Source: a virus. Taken from it: a DNA stretch of 27,821 nt. This document shows positions 1-7,169 of the stretch, piece by piece. Location: the IMG/VR virus record IMGVR_UViG_3300046007_002511, positions 1 through 27,821 of that record; one strand, given 5' to 3'. The notes under the pieces were generated by a model that did no database searches, had not been told where the DNA came from, and saw only the letters and a program-made list of their open reading frames with translations. Numbering within the stretch: the stretch's first letter is position 1; each line of letters starts with the position of its first letter. A program made the translations under genes and the position numbers.

Positions 1-123
1 GATCTCAAGGTGCTGCCAGCCCGAACGATGCTTCACTGCCACCGAATCACAGAGGCCCGTATTCGTGACTTGCTTGACGGCAAAGGCAAAGAACACGACG
101 TTCTTTTCCAACCTTTGCAATAA
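1..123 (+). CDS. C-terminal fragment of an unknown protein (partial at left edge)
   Basis: The first reading frame is open from the window edge to a TAA at 121-123 and gives 40 codons, ending in residues such as ARIRDLLDGKGKEHDVLFQPLQ without the last two (fragment ends VLFQPLQ). It lies on the same strand as the small-gene operon that follows, directly in front of that operon's promoter. Charged and hydrophobic residues alternate as in a folded protein, but the piece is too short to recognise. It could be chance, since an open frame of 40 codons is not rare. No function is proposed. Confidence 0.45.
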   Translation, partial: DLKVLPARTMLHCHRITEARIRDLLDGKGKEHDVLFQPLQ

Positions 124-128
124 ACTTC

Positions 129-157
129 TTGACGCTCGCAAAGGATTGCCTTACAGT
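129..157 (+). promoter_or_regulatory. sigma70-type promoter of the left operon
   Basis: TTGACG at 129-134 and TACAGT at 152-157 are separated by exactly 17 bp. They match 5 of 6 and 4 of 6 consensus positions. The promoter sits just after the stop codon of the partial gene and about 90 bp before the first well-supported start codon of the plus-strand operon, so it probably drives that operon. Confidence 0.6.
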
Positions 158-245
158 AAACACATCGCAACACAGACACCCGGAGCCCCAAATGATCTGT
201 TTTAATGACGCCGAACTGAACGCCCACTACTCCAAGGAGGAAGAT

Positions 246-431
246 ATGGATCGCAGACACGAGATTGCTTTGAGCGAGCTGGATGGTGAGTCACTCCATT
301 CATATTGCGATGATTTGGTTGAGTACTGTCAAGATTACGAAGCTGGTTTGATTACGCTTGAAGAGCTTGGCCTCCACCTGCTACGGGCTCGTAATCTTGC
401 TGTCGAAGCCGCTGTGGAAAAGATGGAATGA
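246..431 (+). CDS. Small acidic protein of unknown function (61 aa)
   Basis: First gene of the left operon. The start at 246 is chosen because a perfect Shine-Dalgarno AAGGAGG (234-240) lies 5 nt upstream. An in-frame ATG at 192 would add 18 residues but has only a weaker GGAG signal. The protein starts MDRRHEIALSELDGES, is rich in Glu and Asp, and is predicted to be mostly helical. No family is recognised. Its stop overlaps the next start (ATGA at 428-431), so the two genes are probably translationally coupled. As a small acidic early-type gene it could modulate a host protein, but nothing in the sequence shows this. Confidence 0.75.
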   Translation: MDRRHEIALSELDGESLHSYCDDLVEYCQDYEAGLITLEELGLHLLRARNLAVEAAVEKME

Positions 432-628
432 AAGAAATCATGTCAGGTATGGATTCATCTGACGTGAGAGAAATTAGGGCATACAGAATTGATGCCCTGA
501 TTGAACTTTTGTTAGACATTAGCCATGAAAAAAACAACCTCAGTCAAAACGCCGGGCTCTGGGTACATGCTCAGAAGTTCTTTGACGATGCACAAGAATG
601 TGATGAAATTTTGGACACACTAAGATGA
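428..628 (+). CDS. Small helical protein of unknown function (66 aa)
   Basis: Second gene of the left operon, with 4-nt ATGA overlaps at both ends. The chain is acidic, with a central amphipathic stretch (RIDALIELLLDISHEK) that could form a helix or a short coiled coil. A second in-frame Met at 440 is an alternative start. The upstream signal is weak, which fits coupling to the gene before it. No homology is recognised and no function is assigned. Confidence 0.7.
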   Translation: MKEIMSGMDSSDVREIRAYRIDALIELLLDISHEKNNLSQNAGLWVHAQKFFDDAQECDEILDTLR

Positions 629-993
629 AAAGACGACCAATTGCAAAAGAAATGATTGAAGCTTTAATCAACTTTGGACCAATGACTTGCTTGGAATTGT
701 GCAAGCACATAAACGTAGAAAAAGATAAATCAGGGTCAATTATTTCACGTTTAATGAAGAAATCGCCAAAAAGAAGGAAGCGTGTTCACATCTGTGGATG
801 GACTGAAGATTCTGAAGGAACACGACGCTATCTTCGCCCAATCTACAACGTCGGCGCCTGCCTTGATAAGCCAAAGCCTTTGATGTGTGTACGAAGAAAA
901 GAAAACCGCGCCCGGTACACGAAAAGCAAGGTAAATCGAGTCAGCAGCATTTGGGACTTGGCCAAGACAGTCAAAGAAAGACTAGCAGCATGA
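625..993 (+). CDS. Winged-helix DNA-binding protein (122 aa)
   Basis: Residues 5-50 look like a helix-turn-helix or winged-helix fold: a first helix (AKEMIEALINFG), a second (MTCLELCKHINV) and a recognition-type helix with basic residues (SGSIISRLMKKSPKRRKRV), followed by a beta-wing segment around HICGWTEDSEGTRRYLRPIY. The C-terminal third is very basic (RRKENRARYTKSKVNR). Similar small proteins of this shape recur in phage early regions, where they are annotated only as HTH proteins. The gene is coupled to its neighbours by ATGA overlaps on both sides. It is probably a nucleic-acid-binding regulator; its target is unknown. Confidence 0.75.
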   Translation: MKRRPIAKEMIEALINFGPMTCLELCKHINVEKDKSGSIISRLMKKSPKRRKRVHICGWTEDSEGTRRYLRPIYNVGACLDKPKPLMCVRRKENRARYTKSKVNRVSSIWDLAKTVKERLAA

Positions 994-1190
994 GTGAAGT
1001 TACCTGGCGGGGTCTTCAGAAAATCCTGTCTGATCTGGACGAAAAGACAGTTCTTAAGATGCTGGAAGACGAATGTAAGGCGGAGTTCCCTAGGCTTTCA
1101 ATTGTTTGGCGGCTTCATCAACGCTACACGATGCTTAGGATGAACAGAGAACGTGATGATATTGTGAGTGCAATTAAACATGAATATTGA
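990..1190 (+). CDS. Small protein of unknown function (66 aa)
   Basis: Starts at the ATG at 990, whose ATGA overlaps the stop of the winged-helix gene. A longer frame reaching back to 885 exists but would lie inside that gene, so the short form is preferred. The protein (MSEVTWRGLQKILSDLDE at the start) is charged and helical with one Cys. No family is recognised. It overlaps the next gene by 11 nt, in keeping with the packed operon. Confidence 0.65.
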   Translation: MSEVTWRGLQKILSDLDEKTVLKMLEDECKAEFPRLSIVWRLHQRYTMLRMNRERDDIVSAIKHEY

Positions 1191-1518
1191 TCAAACTCTA
1201 AATGAACGAGGCAACAGGTACGGAGAATTTGCAAGCCATGCTCAAGTAAGCCAACGGCTCAAAGAAATGGCACGATTTGAGCTTTCTTACCGAGACAAAA
1301 GATTAGCAGATGATCAAAAAGAAGCTTTAGAAATGATCTTTCACAAGATCGCTAGAATTATTAACGGAGACCCAGATTACGCAGACTCCTGGGTTGACAT
1401 TGCAGGCTATGCAACTTTGGTAGCCAATCGATTAGAGGAAAAAAAATGGACAAGCGAAGAACTTCAGGCAGGCGAAAAGAAGATGGAGAGTCGTTCTGCC
1501 TTCCCACCTCTATTCTAG
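1180..1518 (+). CDS. DUF6378-like phage protein (112 aa)
   Basis: The start at 1180 (MNIDQTLNERGNRYGEF) is preferred over 1168. The sequence matches the DUF6378 pattern as I remember it: an N-terminal ERGNRYGEF motif, then EALEMIFHKIARIINGDP around residues 50-67, and a closing DSWVDIAGYATLVANRL. The family is common in phages of Proteobacteria, usually in early regions, and has no known reaction. The HKIARI...DP...W...AGY pattern recalls small helical nucleotide-pocket proteins, but that is only an impression. The tail after VANRL is unusually long, and its reading frame overlaps a second small gene (1446-1574). Confidence 0.85.
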   Translation: MNIDQTLNERGNRYGEFASHAQVSQRLKEMARFELSYRDKRLADDQKEALEMIFHKIARIINGDPDYADSWVDIAGYATLVANRLEEKKWTSEELQAGEKKMESRSAFPPLF

Positions 1519-1574
1519 TGATTTTGGTTGTAATAGCCACCTTGGTGGTGGCTAACATTCTTACTACTTTGTGA
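1446..1574 (+). CDS. Single-pass membrane microprotein (42 aa)
   Basis: The start codon at 1446 is preceded by GAGG with a 6-nt spacing. The frame gives 42 aa: a very basic head (MDKRRTSGRRKEDGES), then one strong hydrophobic segment from about residue 21 to 41 (ILVILVVIATLVVANILTTL). By the positive-inside rule the N-terminus would be in the cytoplasm. It overlaps the 3' end of the DUF6378 gene by 73 nt in another frame and runs 11 nt into the convergent holin gene. A hairpin (1534-1554) lies inside the frame, so part of the apparent coding pattern might come from a terminator. Real gene likely but not certain; the role could be membrane or lysis related. Confidence 0.5.
   Translation: MDKRRTSGRRKEDGESFCLPTSILVILVVIATLVVANILTTL
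1534..1554. terminator. Terminator-like hairpin between convergent transcripts
   Basis: TAGCCACC (1534-1541) pairs perfectly with GGTGGCTA (1547-1554) around a 5-nt loop. It lies where the plus operon meets the minus-strand holin gene. Neither side has a good T-tract, so termination, if real, would be weak or factor dependent. Confidence 0.35.
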
Positions 1575-1968
1575 CGCCTTGAATCTTTTCGGCTGTTCGG
1601 TACGCACCCAAACCGAGCATCCCGAAAAGTAAAGGCATCATAGTTCCAAGGTCCATCTGAGGGAACTTTACAGGATGCCCAGCAATGTTTGTTATCCATT
1701 CCCCGAGCGGTCCGATAACAAACTGAACGGCAAAGCCAGAGCCGCAAACCCAGCCGATGAATGGCCGCCAACCTGCAACGAACAAATGCGGATTGGCGGC
1801 TTCTGCTTTGTTGATGTCCATCTGCCCAACGATCTGAGCCAGCTCCCCACTTTGCTGAATCTTGATAAGCTCAAGCCGCGCCGCTGATGCCTGAACCGGG
1901 TCTGCCCAGACTCGATCAATGACTTTGCCGCCAATTTCAAGCAGTGCCGTAACGGGATCAAGTGCCAT
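1564..1968 (-). CDS. Holin of the 3-TM (gene-transfer-agent type) family (134 aa)
   Basis: Forms the inner-membrane hole that releases endolysin. The N-terminal 60 residues are soluble and helical (ALDPVTALLEIGGKVIDRVW). The diagnostic stretch FVAGWRPFIGWVCGSGFA at about 63-80 leads into hydrophobic segments, and a last one (MMPLLFGMLGLGAYRTAEKI) lies near the C-terminus. This matches PF11351 (GTA_holin_3TM) as I recall it. Length is typical. The start codon follows directly after the endolysin stop with GGAG 6 nt upstream, so the two are coupled. It is the last gene of the long minus-strand operon. Confidence 0.88.
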   Translation of the reverse strand: MALDPVTALLEIGGKVIDRVWADPVQASAARLELIKIQQSGELAQIVGQMDINKAEAANPHLFVAGWRPFIGWVCGSGFAVQFVIGPLGEWITNIAGHPVKFPQMDLGTMMPLLFGMLGLGAYRTAEKIQGVTK

Positions 1969-2436
1969 TTAAGACTCCAGAAGATTTGAAGCAATGCGAC
2001 GAGCCCAACCTTTGCCGAAGGTAGGCCACACGCCGAGGTCAGTCATAAACATCAATCGAGAGCCGTTGAACCGGGCCACAAGGCGAGATCCAGGCATGGA
2101 TTGAATAGCCTGCAAGGTGTTTGGGCCAAGGATGCCATCCTCAAACTGCCCAACGGCCTTTTGTAGCGTCTTGATGGCCGCTTTAACGCCAGAGTTGACA
2201 GCCATATCAAACAGATCAAACTTGATGGCTTCAGGCACAGCATCGCAACCCGCTGGCCCCCAATAATCCTGATGATAGATCCGCTTTGCACGGTCTAATG
2301 TGAGGTTGATGATGTCTTCGCCAGGATAGGCGCGTTTGCTGATGCCGTACTTGGTCAGCCCGCCGCCATCCAATGGGTGATTGGACACCACGCCTTCATG
2401 GCCGATGAGTCTGAGGAAGGCATCATCAAAGTTCAT
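1969..2436 (-). CDS. Endolysin, glycoside hydrolase family 108 (155 aa)
   Basis: Peptidoglycan-degrading muramidase. The N-terminal domain carries the family signature: Glu14 in GHEGVVSNHP is the expected catalytic acid, followed by DGGGLTKYGIS (residues 23-33). The C-terminal half (DMAVNSG...FEDGILGPNTLQAI, about 77-111) is a PG_binding_3 type domain. Full length for the family. No signal peptide or SAR-type N-terminal anchor is visible, so export should depend on the holin. Its ATGA start overlaps the stop of the 74-aa membrane protein, which places it in a three-gene lysis cassette. Confidence 0.93.
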   Translation of the reverse strand: MNFDDAFLRLIGHEGVVSNHPLDGGGLTKYGISKRAYPGEDIINLTLDRAKRIYHQDYWGPAGCDAVPEAIKFDLFDMAVNSGVKAAIKTLQKAVGQFEDGILGPNTLQAIQSMPGSRLVARFNGSRLMFMTDLGVWPTFGKGWARRIASNLLES

Positions 2437-2657
2437 GTCTTGTCTACCTTGTGCTCAAGTTTGTCGAAGATCTTGGTAAGCATACCTTTAATCTCTGAAA
2501 CGTCTTCCTTGTAATCCGTCTTGGCCACATAGGTGTGCGGCATGGCCCGTACATCTTTGTCAAGCTTCTCGATAGACCTGTAGATGTTGTTCAATGTCCA
2601 ACCACCAAAGAACCCAGCGGTGGAGACTGCGATATTGAATAAAACTTGAGTGTCCAT
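2433..2657 (-). CDS. Small membrane-anchored protein of the lysis cassette (74 aa)
   Basis: One N-terminal hydrophobic segment (VLFNIAVSTAGFFGGWTL, about residues 6-23) is followed by a charged helical tail (YRSIEKLDKDVRA... SEIKGMLTKIFDKLEHKV) that could form a coiled coil. GAGG lies 4 nt before the ATG, and its stop overlaps the endolysin start. Proteins of this shape are often found beside phage endolysins and have been called holin or spanin-like without proof. Topology resembles an i-spanin but the chain is short and no o-spanin partner is seen. Function left open. Confidence 0.8.
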   Translation of the reverse strand: MDTQVLFNIAVSTAGFFGGWTLNNIYRSIEKLDKDVRAMPHTYVAKTDYKEDVSEIKGMLTKIFDKLEHKVDKT

Positions 2658-2663
2658 TAGTCC

Positions 2664-4355
2664 TCACTGCTGGCCGGGTTGTTGAAACATTAATGGCAAT
2701 GTTGGTGCGAGCATGTTGACTGCGCTTTGCTCTCTCATCGGAATTCTCAAAGAATTTGCCAATTGTGGAGCAGATCTTGATGCAGCCAATGCGCGGTTTC
2801 TGGCGATAGTTGAAACAAGTTCGGGAGTGATGGCTGCAAAACCACCAGCCAATGCGCCACCTGGGCCGCCAAAGTAACTGCCGCCTGCGGCGAGGCCACC
2901 GACTCTAGCAGCCAAATTGGCCATCTTTGCTCCGGGAATTCCAGGTTCAGCCTTAGCCCGCAATGATCCAATATTTGCTCTGTCAGGAAATAGGTTTGGC
3001 GCAGCATTAGCGAATTCACCGATTGTTCTCAGCTCACCCGTAAGACCTTGATCAAGTTGGGATGCCAGCTTGGCGGTGTCAACAGAACCAGTTCCCTTGA
3101 CAATTGAATCCCCAACAGCATGGCTCATTGCAATGCGTTTTCTTGCTTCTTTGAAGTTGTCCAAGAGTGCTGCATCGCTTGGATTGCCGCTACCAGCGAG
3201 TTTGCGCTCAATTCTATCTTCAAGGGCATTGGCAATCGCTTTCTGAGCCTTTGCCAGTCCTGTGTTTCCATTCTGGAAATTGCCGCTTGCGTCTTCCCTC
3301 AGTGAACTGATGCGTTTCATTGCATCTGCGGAGTCAAAGCTGCGTTCGTAGTGGGCTTCTACAAGTCGTTTCACTTCATCTTTTGCAGCTTTCGGAAACG
3401 AGTTAGAAACAGAACCGTATTGAGACTGTATGTTCTTTAGATCAATCCCATATTGTTCATCGCCGTATATCTTGCCAACTGATTTGATCGGTTCGTATCC
3501 AGTGTCAAACTCTTGCTTCCTAATCGCCTTCATGCTCTCATCTGTCAATGGAGCATTCTTTTCCAAACCAAGCGCCTTTCTGGAAAGATCGTTTGCTTTT
3601 GCTTGATTGGCAATGCTCACTTCTTTTTCGATGCCGCCAGCCGCACGCTCTGCAAAGCCGGGCTTCTGACCGGGCGTGTAATAGCTTTGTGGCACGGCAA
3701 AACCTTCTTGCTGTGCTGAACGCAAAGTGTTTTGCATCACTGCATTTTGATTTTGTCCAGCAGCCAAAGCATTTTGAGTTGCCATGCGCTGCGTTGCCAT
3801 CTTGTTTGACACGCCAGTGGCTGCTGCGGGAACGAGAGAACCTGCCAGTATTCCAGCAACAGGAGACCCGGTAGACTCTCCAACGCCTTGTCCAGTCATT
3901 GACGCAGCAGCGCCCGTGGCGGCTGTTTTCGCCATGCCAGCAACTGATGGTCTACCAGCCAAAGCACTGAGACCACCCTGCAAACCTACATCAAGATATC
4001 TTTGCCCAGGCGTCATCTGCGCTTGCACTTCATCAGGACTGATGATGCCTGCCTTTTGCCCCATCTTATAAAACATGCTCGGGCTTGGCGTTACTTCTGG
4101 CGCAAGATCTGGCCTGCCAAGTGCAGTAGCAGCCGTGCCAAAAGCAGCTTTACCAAGGTTATAAACATTTAGAGGTGCCTCAGCCATGACATCAGCAGCC
4201 CCAGCCAATGCTTTAAATGGGGATTCACTAAGGACTCGTGTTGTAGTAGGCGCAGCCTGACGCTGCTGGGGGATACCTTCGGTTTGTTGCTGCATCCTAA
4301 GGCGTGCATTTGCCAATGCAATCGCCCTACGTTGTTCAATCGTCATTTCATCCAT
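2664..4355 (-). CDS. Internal virion / DNA ejection protein (563 aa, gp16-like position)
   Basis: Largest and last of three genes that follow the tail genes, the position held by P22 gp16. The sequence is low in Cys, rich in Ala, Gly and Gln, and mostly helical. The N-terminal part has Ala/Gly-rich stretches (about 45-180), the middle is charged and helical, and a Gly-rich segment near residues 480-510 (AAGGSYFGGPGGALAGGFAA) could insert into membranes. Such features are typical of ejected virion proteins that span the cell envelope during DNA entry. No enzymatic motif such as a lytic transglycosylase Glu was recognised. Exact homology to gp16 is not shown; the call rests on composition and gene order. 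Confidence 0.6.
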   Translation of the reverse strand: MDEMTIEQRRAIALANARLRMQQQTEGIPQQRQAAPTTTRVLSESPFKALAGAADVMAEAPLNVYNLGKAAFGTAATALGRPDLAPEVTPSPSMFYKMGQKAGIISPDEVQAQMTPGQRYLDVGLQGGLSALAGRPSVAGMAKTAATGAAASMTGQGVGESTGSPVAGILAGSLVPAAATGVSNKMATQRMATQNALAAGQNQNAVMQNTLRSAQQEGFAVPQSYYTPGQKPGFAERAAGGIEKEVSIANQAKANDLSRKALGLEKNAPLTDESMKAIRKQEFDTGYEPIKSVGKIYGDEQYGIDLKNIQSQYGSVSNSFPKAAKDEVKRLVEAHYERSFDSADAMKRISSLREDASGNFQNGNTGLAKAQKAIANALEDRIERKLAGSGNPSDAALLDNFKEARKRIAMSHAVGDSIVKGTGSVDTAKLASQLDQGLTGELRTIGEFANAAPNLFPDRANIGSLRAKAEPGIPGAKMANLAARVGGLAAGGSYFGGPGGALAGGFAAITPELVSTIARNRALAASRSAPQLANSLRIPMREQSAVNMLAPTLPLMFQQPGQQ

Positions 4356-4367
4356 GATGCCCGCCCC

Positions 4368-5798
4368 TTAAGGATTTGGGTTTGCAAACAATGCCCGTTC
4401 TTCTGGGGTCATCACATTCCAAACGGCTTGATCTACGTTAGAAGGTCTTCCTGGCGCAGCGGGCTGTTGTGAATTTTTGGCCTTTAGTACTCTTGATTCA
4501 GGTAAGTTTTGGAACTGAGGGAAACGCTCAAAATCTTCTCCGCGTGTCTTTTCATATCCATCTTTAATCCTGTTAATTGCTCCAATTGCTTGATTTTCGA
4601 TAAGGTCAATCTGTTCAAGCAATGGGCCTTTGCCTTTTACTGGATCAATGTTCGCAATTTGATTTGCGAGAATTTCCCATTCTTTGGTTGCTATTGACCC
4701 GATTGAACCGCCCATTGACGCAACTGCTTTTCCCAAGGCGGTAATCTTACCTTTTAAATTGGCGAGTCTTGTTTCTGCTTGTGCTGCTTGACCGCCAGGC
4801 ATTGAAGGAAGTTTACCTAAATAACCAGTTGATGCTTCCAAGCCGGGCGCAGTTTTTACGGCATTAATAGACTCAAGCAGATCATCCATCTGACTAATGG
4901 TCGTAGAAGCGGCTTTATAGTCCTTGCCGACATCCCCACGCAACTTGATTTCTTGTTGTTGCGTTAGAGGCTTCTGAGCAGGCGGAACAGGCTTAAGTTC
5001 TTGACCTGCGGCTTTTCTGGCGGCCTCTTGCTCTTTAGCAGCAACTTCACGCTCTCTCAATGAAAGATTTTTATTGGTGGCTTCTAGTTGGCCTTGCTGA
5101 TAGATCGTGGGTGTCTTATCTGAATAATTAGTAATAGCCTTCTGATACAAGGCGTGCTCAGGCGACCCTGGCGCATACTTTGCTTGCTCATTTAGCAATT
5201 TTGCCAGCCCTGTTTGGCCTTGCTCTTGCTGACGCAGCATATCCCTGTGGGATTTCATGCCCATCTTTTGTTCTTCAAGGTAATATTTGAATTCAGTTGG
5301 CCCTGCTGCGACAACGTCCTTAAACTTTTTTAATGCTTGTTCTTTAGTAATACCATTGGCTTCCAAATATTGCTTAAGAATTTTGTTCTCATACGTCTTG
5401 TCAATGTAGCCAGAATATTCTTCTGGATAGTGAATTTTACCCAACGCTCTTTCATTAAGCTCAAGTTCCGCTTTAACAACGTCTTGATTTGCTTTCGTGG
5501 CTTTACTCTCAGCCTCTGTGCGTTCAGATTGGGCTTTCAACATCGCCAAACCTGGTTTTCCATATCTCATTACATTAGACTGTGCTTCTGATGAACTGAG
5601 GTCAGGATTTCCGGCAAGGTAGTTTCTCAAGCCTTCTTGTTCCTGAAGGCCTCGTGCGTACTCCTGAGACTGCATGCGTGCAAGCTCATTGGCGTACTTA
5701 GCGCCTTGGAGCTTCATCACATTTGCTTCGATGTTCTGAGGGGACTCCAGCTCGTAGGTTGGCTTGAAGCCAAGCGCAATTCGTGGATCAATAGGCAT
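4368..5798 (-). CDS. Internal virion / DNA ejection protein (476 aa, gp20-like position)
   Basis: Middle gene of the three-gene ejection block. It starts MPIDPRIALGFKPTYELESP and then becomes long, charged and helical with coiled-coil character (about 25-270; many Gln, Glu, Lys, Ala, as in EARKAAGQELKP). The C-terminal half includes a helical segment near DLLESINAVKTAPG and ends in a Pro-rich tail. No known domain is recognised. Composition and order (after a gp7-like gene, before the 563-aa gene) suggest the role of P22 gp20, a minor protein injected with the DNA. The ribosome-binding signal is weak. Confidence 0.6.
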   Translation of the reverse strand: MPIDPRIALGFKPTYELESPQNIEANVMKLQGAKYANELARMQSQEYARGLQEQEGLRNYLAGNPDLSSSEAQSNVMRYGKPGLAMLKAQSERTEAESKATKANQDVVKAELELNERALGKIHYPEEYSGYIDKTYENKILKQYLEANGITKEQALKKFKDVVAAGPTEFKYYLEEQKMGMKSHRDMLRQQEQGQTGLAKLLNEQAKYAPGSPEHALYQKAITNYSDKTPTIYQQGQLEATNKNLSLREREVAAKEQEAARKAAGQELKPVPPAQKPLTQQQEIKLRGDVGKDYKAASTTISQMDDLLESINAVKTAPGLEASTGYLGKLPSMPGGQAAQAETRLANLKGKITALGKAVASMGGSIGSIATKEWEILANQIANIDPVKGKGPLLEQIDLIENQAIGAINRIKDGYEKTRGEDFERFPQFQNLPESRVLKAKNSQQPAAPGRPSNVDQAVWNVMTPEERALFANPNP

Positions 5799-5807
5799 GA
5801 TTAGTTC

Positions 5808-6806
5808 TCATTCAGAAGATTGACCAGCCCAGCCAAATTGGCTTGGTCCTTGATAAAAACCGAATGCATCCGTGCCTGGCATGCCCCCTCCGCCTGGCCT
5901 CATCCTTTGGTTGTACCCATAAGCATTGATGCCTTGGTTTAGGGCTCCAGTCAAAGCATTAGCTTGCCCCAAGTAGCCAGAAGCACGCGCATTGCCCGCT
6001 CCCATGTAAGCCTCACCTGCTTGGTTGGCATAGTTCTGGCCAGCGGTGCCAATCGTGTTGACCGACAGTTGTCCTTTGTCAGACAATGACAGCAATGGGT
6101 TCAGTTGGTTTGTGCGATTGGTTTGGTAGCGGTTGAAGGCGTTCATGTACTCTTCGCTAGCCATGTCTTGGCCATAACGCTGGGATGCCTTCAATGCCGC
6201 ACCAGAGATCAGCCCACCTCGTGCTGCTGCCTGACGATCAAGCGCCTTAAGGCCTTCACTCATGCGGAAGGCATAGCCAGGATCTTGCTGGAAGTCCTGC
6301 ATACCAAAGTCGCGGGTGTACTTGCCGAAGTCGGGTGAGTTTCGTTGAGCTTGATAGGCCTGCTGTGCGGCTTGATCTTCAGCCATAGCGGCTTGGATAG
6401 CTGCATTCAGGCCAGATTCATCAACGGTGTCAGCGGCTCTCGGAACCCACCTTTTGACTATAGAGTCAGAATCACCATTGCCTTCCCGAACGTCCTCGTA
6501 ATACCCGCCACTTTCAGGGCCGGTGCCAGACCTCATGTACTGAGAAGCTAAAGAATTTCGCAACTCTGCTTGAGTGCGAACCTTTGGTGCTGCACCAGTT
6601 TGAAGGCCAAGATATTGAAGCAGTTTGTTCTGAGCCGCCAAGCCGCCTTGACGAAATGGCTCTTGCAGCTCAATGTTCTTCTCAAACATTTGCTTCTGCA
6701 AAGCGGCTGCCTCACGAGCGGTATCAGCCTGTGTATTGGCCGCTTGCCTGCTTGATTCTTTTCCCATCAGGCCGCCTAGAAGCGCCCCACCAAGTGCTGC
6801 CCACAT
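5808..6806 (-). CDS. DNA transfer / ejection protein (332 aa, gp7-like)
   Basis: Starts with a Gly/Ala-rich hydrophobic segment (MWAALGGALLGGLMG) after AGGAG at 6 nt spacing. A helical region with many Gln and Ala follows. Residues about 175-245 contain the pattern DPGYAFRMSEGLKALDRQAA, then RGGLISGAALKA and SEEYMNAFNRYQTNRTNQLN, which I know from phage proteins annotated as DNA transfer proteins. The C-terminus is Gly-rich (about 280-332), including a GNARASGYLGQANAL repeat-like stretch. In P22-like phages this protein leaves the virion with the DNA and helps it cross the envelope. Its place directly upstream of two more ejection-type genes supports the call. Confidence 0.75.
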   Translation of the reverse strand: MWAALGGALLGGLMGKESSRQAANTQADTAREAAALQKQMFEKNIELQEPFRQGGLAAQNKLLQYLGLQTGAAPKVRTQAELRNSLASQYMRSGTGPESGGYYEDVREGNGDSDSIVKRWVPRAADTVDESGLNAAIQAAMAEDQAAQQAYQAQRNSPDFGKYTRDFGMQDFQQDPGYAFRMSEGLKALDRQAAARGGLISGAALKASQRYGQDMASEEYMNAFNRYQTNRTNQLNPLLSLSDKGQLSVNTIGTAGQNYANQAGEAYMGAGNARASGYLGQANALTGALNQGINAYGYNQRMRPGGGGMPGTDAFGFYQGPSQFGWAGQSSE

Positions 6807-6818
6807 GTCAATCTCCTA

Positions 6819-7154
6819 TTAAGACACTTCCCGCCCACTAACGCGGATATTGATCGATGCCGCAGTACCGGCAATGGTCGAGATGAACCCACCAGGATTG
6901 AGCACTTGGCCAACCAGCTCAGGGAAGGTGTACACCTCGGCAGGTTGCAGCGTTTTGGTCTTGGAAATCAAGTTTTGATTCCCTGCGGTATCGCCATTGG
7001 TCACCAGATTAACACTGATCGTTGCAGCCGTTGCGCTGTAGTTGGTCGCAGTGAACTTATCAATGATGGTGGTGACATTTACCGCAGTGTACTGCGTTGT
7101 CTGTGAGGCCGCCGCAATGACGGCAGGTACTAGGTTTTTTACGGTGACGGTCAA
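6819..7154 (-). CDS. Small beta-rich virion protein with TTG start (111 aa)
   Basis: The first codon is TTG (7152-7154), supported by AGGAG six nt upstream; no ATG fits. The sequence is rich in Thr, Val, Ala and Asn (MTVTVKNLVPAVIAAASQ; later NYSATAATISVNLVTNGD), a composition typical of beta-sandwich structural proteins. The C-terminus reads like a closing beta strand (SINIRVSGREVS). It lies between tail-type genes and the ejection block, so it is probably a minor virion component. No named family is recognised. Confidence 0.7.
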   Translation of the reverse strand: MTVTVKNLVPAVIAAASQTTQYTAVNVTTIIDKFTATNYSATAATISVNLVTNGDTAGNQNLISKTKTLQPAEVYTFPELVGQVLNPGGFISTIAGTAASINIRVSGREVS

Positions 7155-7169
7155 TTTATGCTCCTTGAA

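Noticed and set aside
33-260. 75-aa minus-strand frame at the left edge
   Set aside because: It runs antisense across the plus promoter and the first ribosome-binding site, and the composition is not protein-like; no upstream signal.
1692-1994. 100-aa frame overlapping holin and endolysin, considered as an embedded spanin
   Set aside because: It has no lipoprotein signal and no N-terminal membrane anchor followed by a coil; composition (many Ser, Arg, Trp) looks like a shadow of the holin frame.
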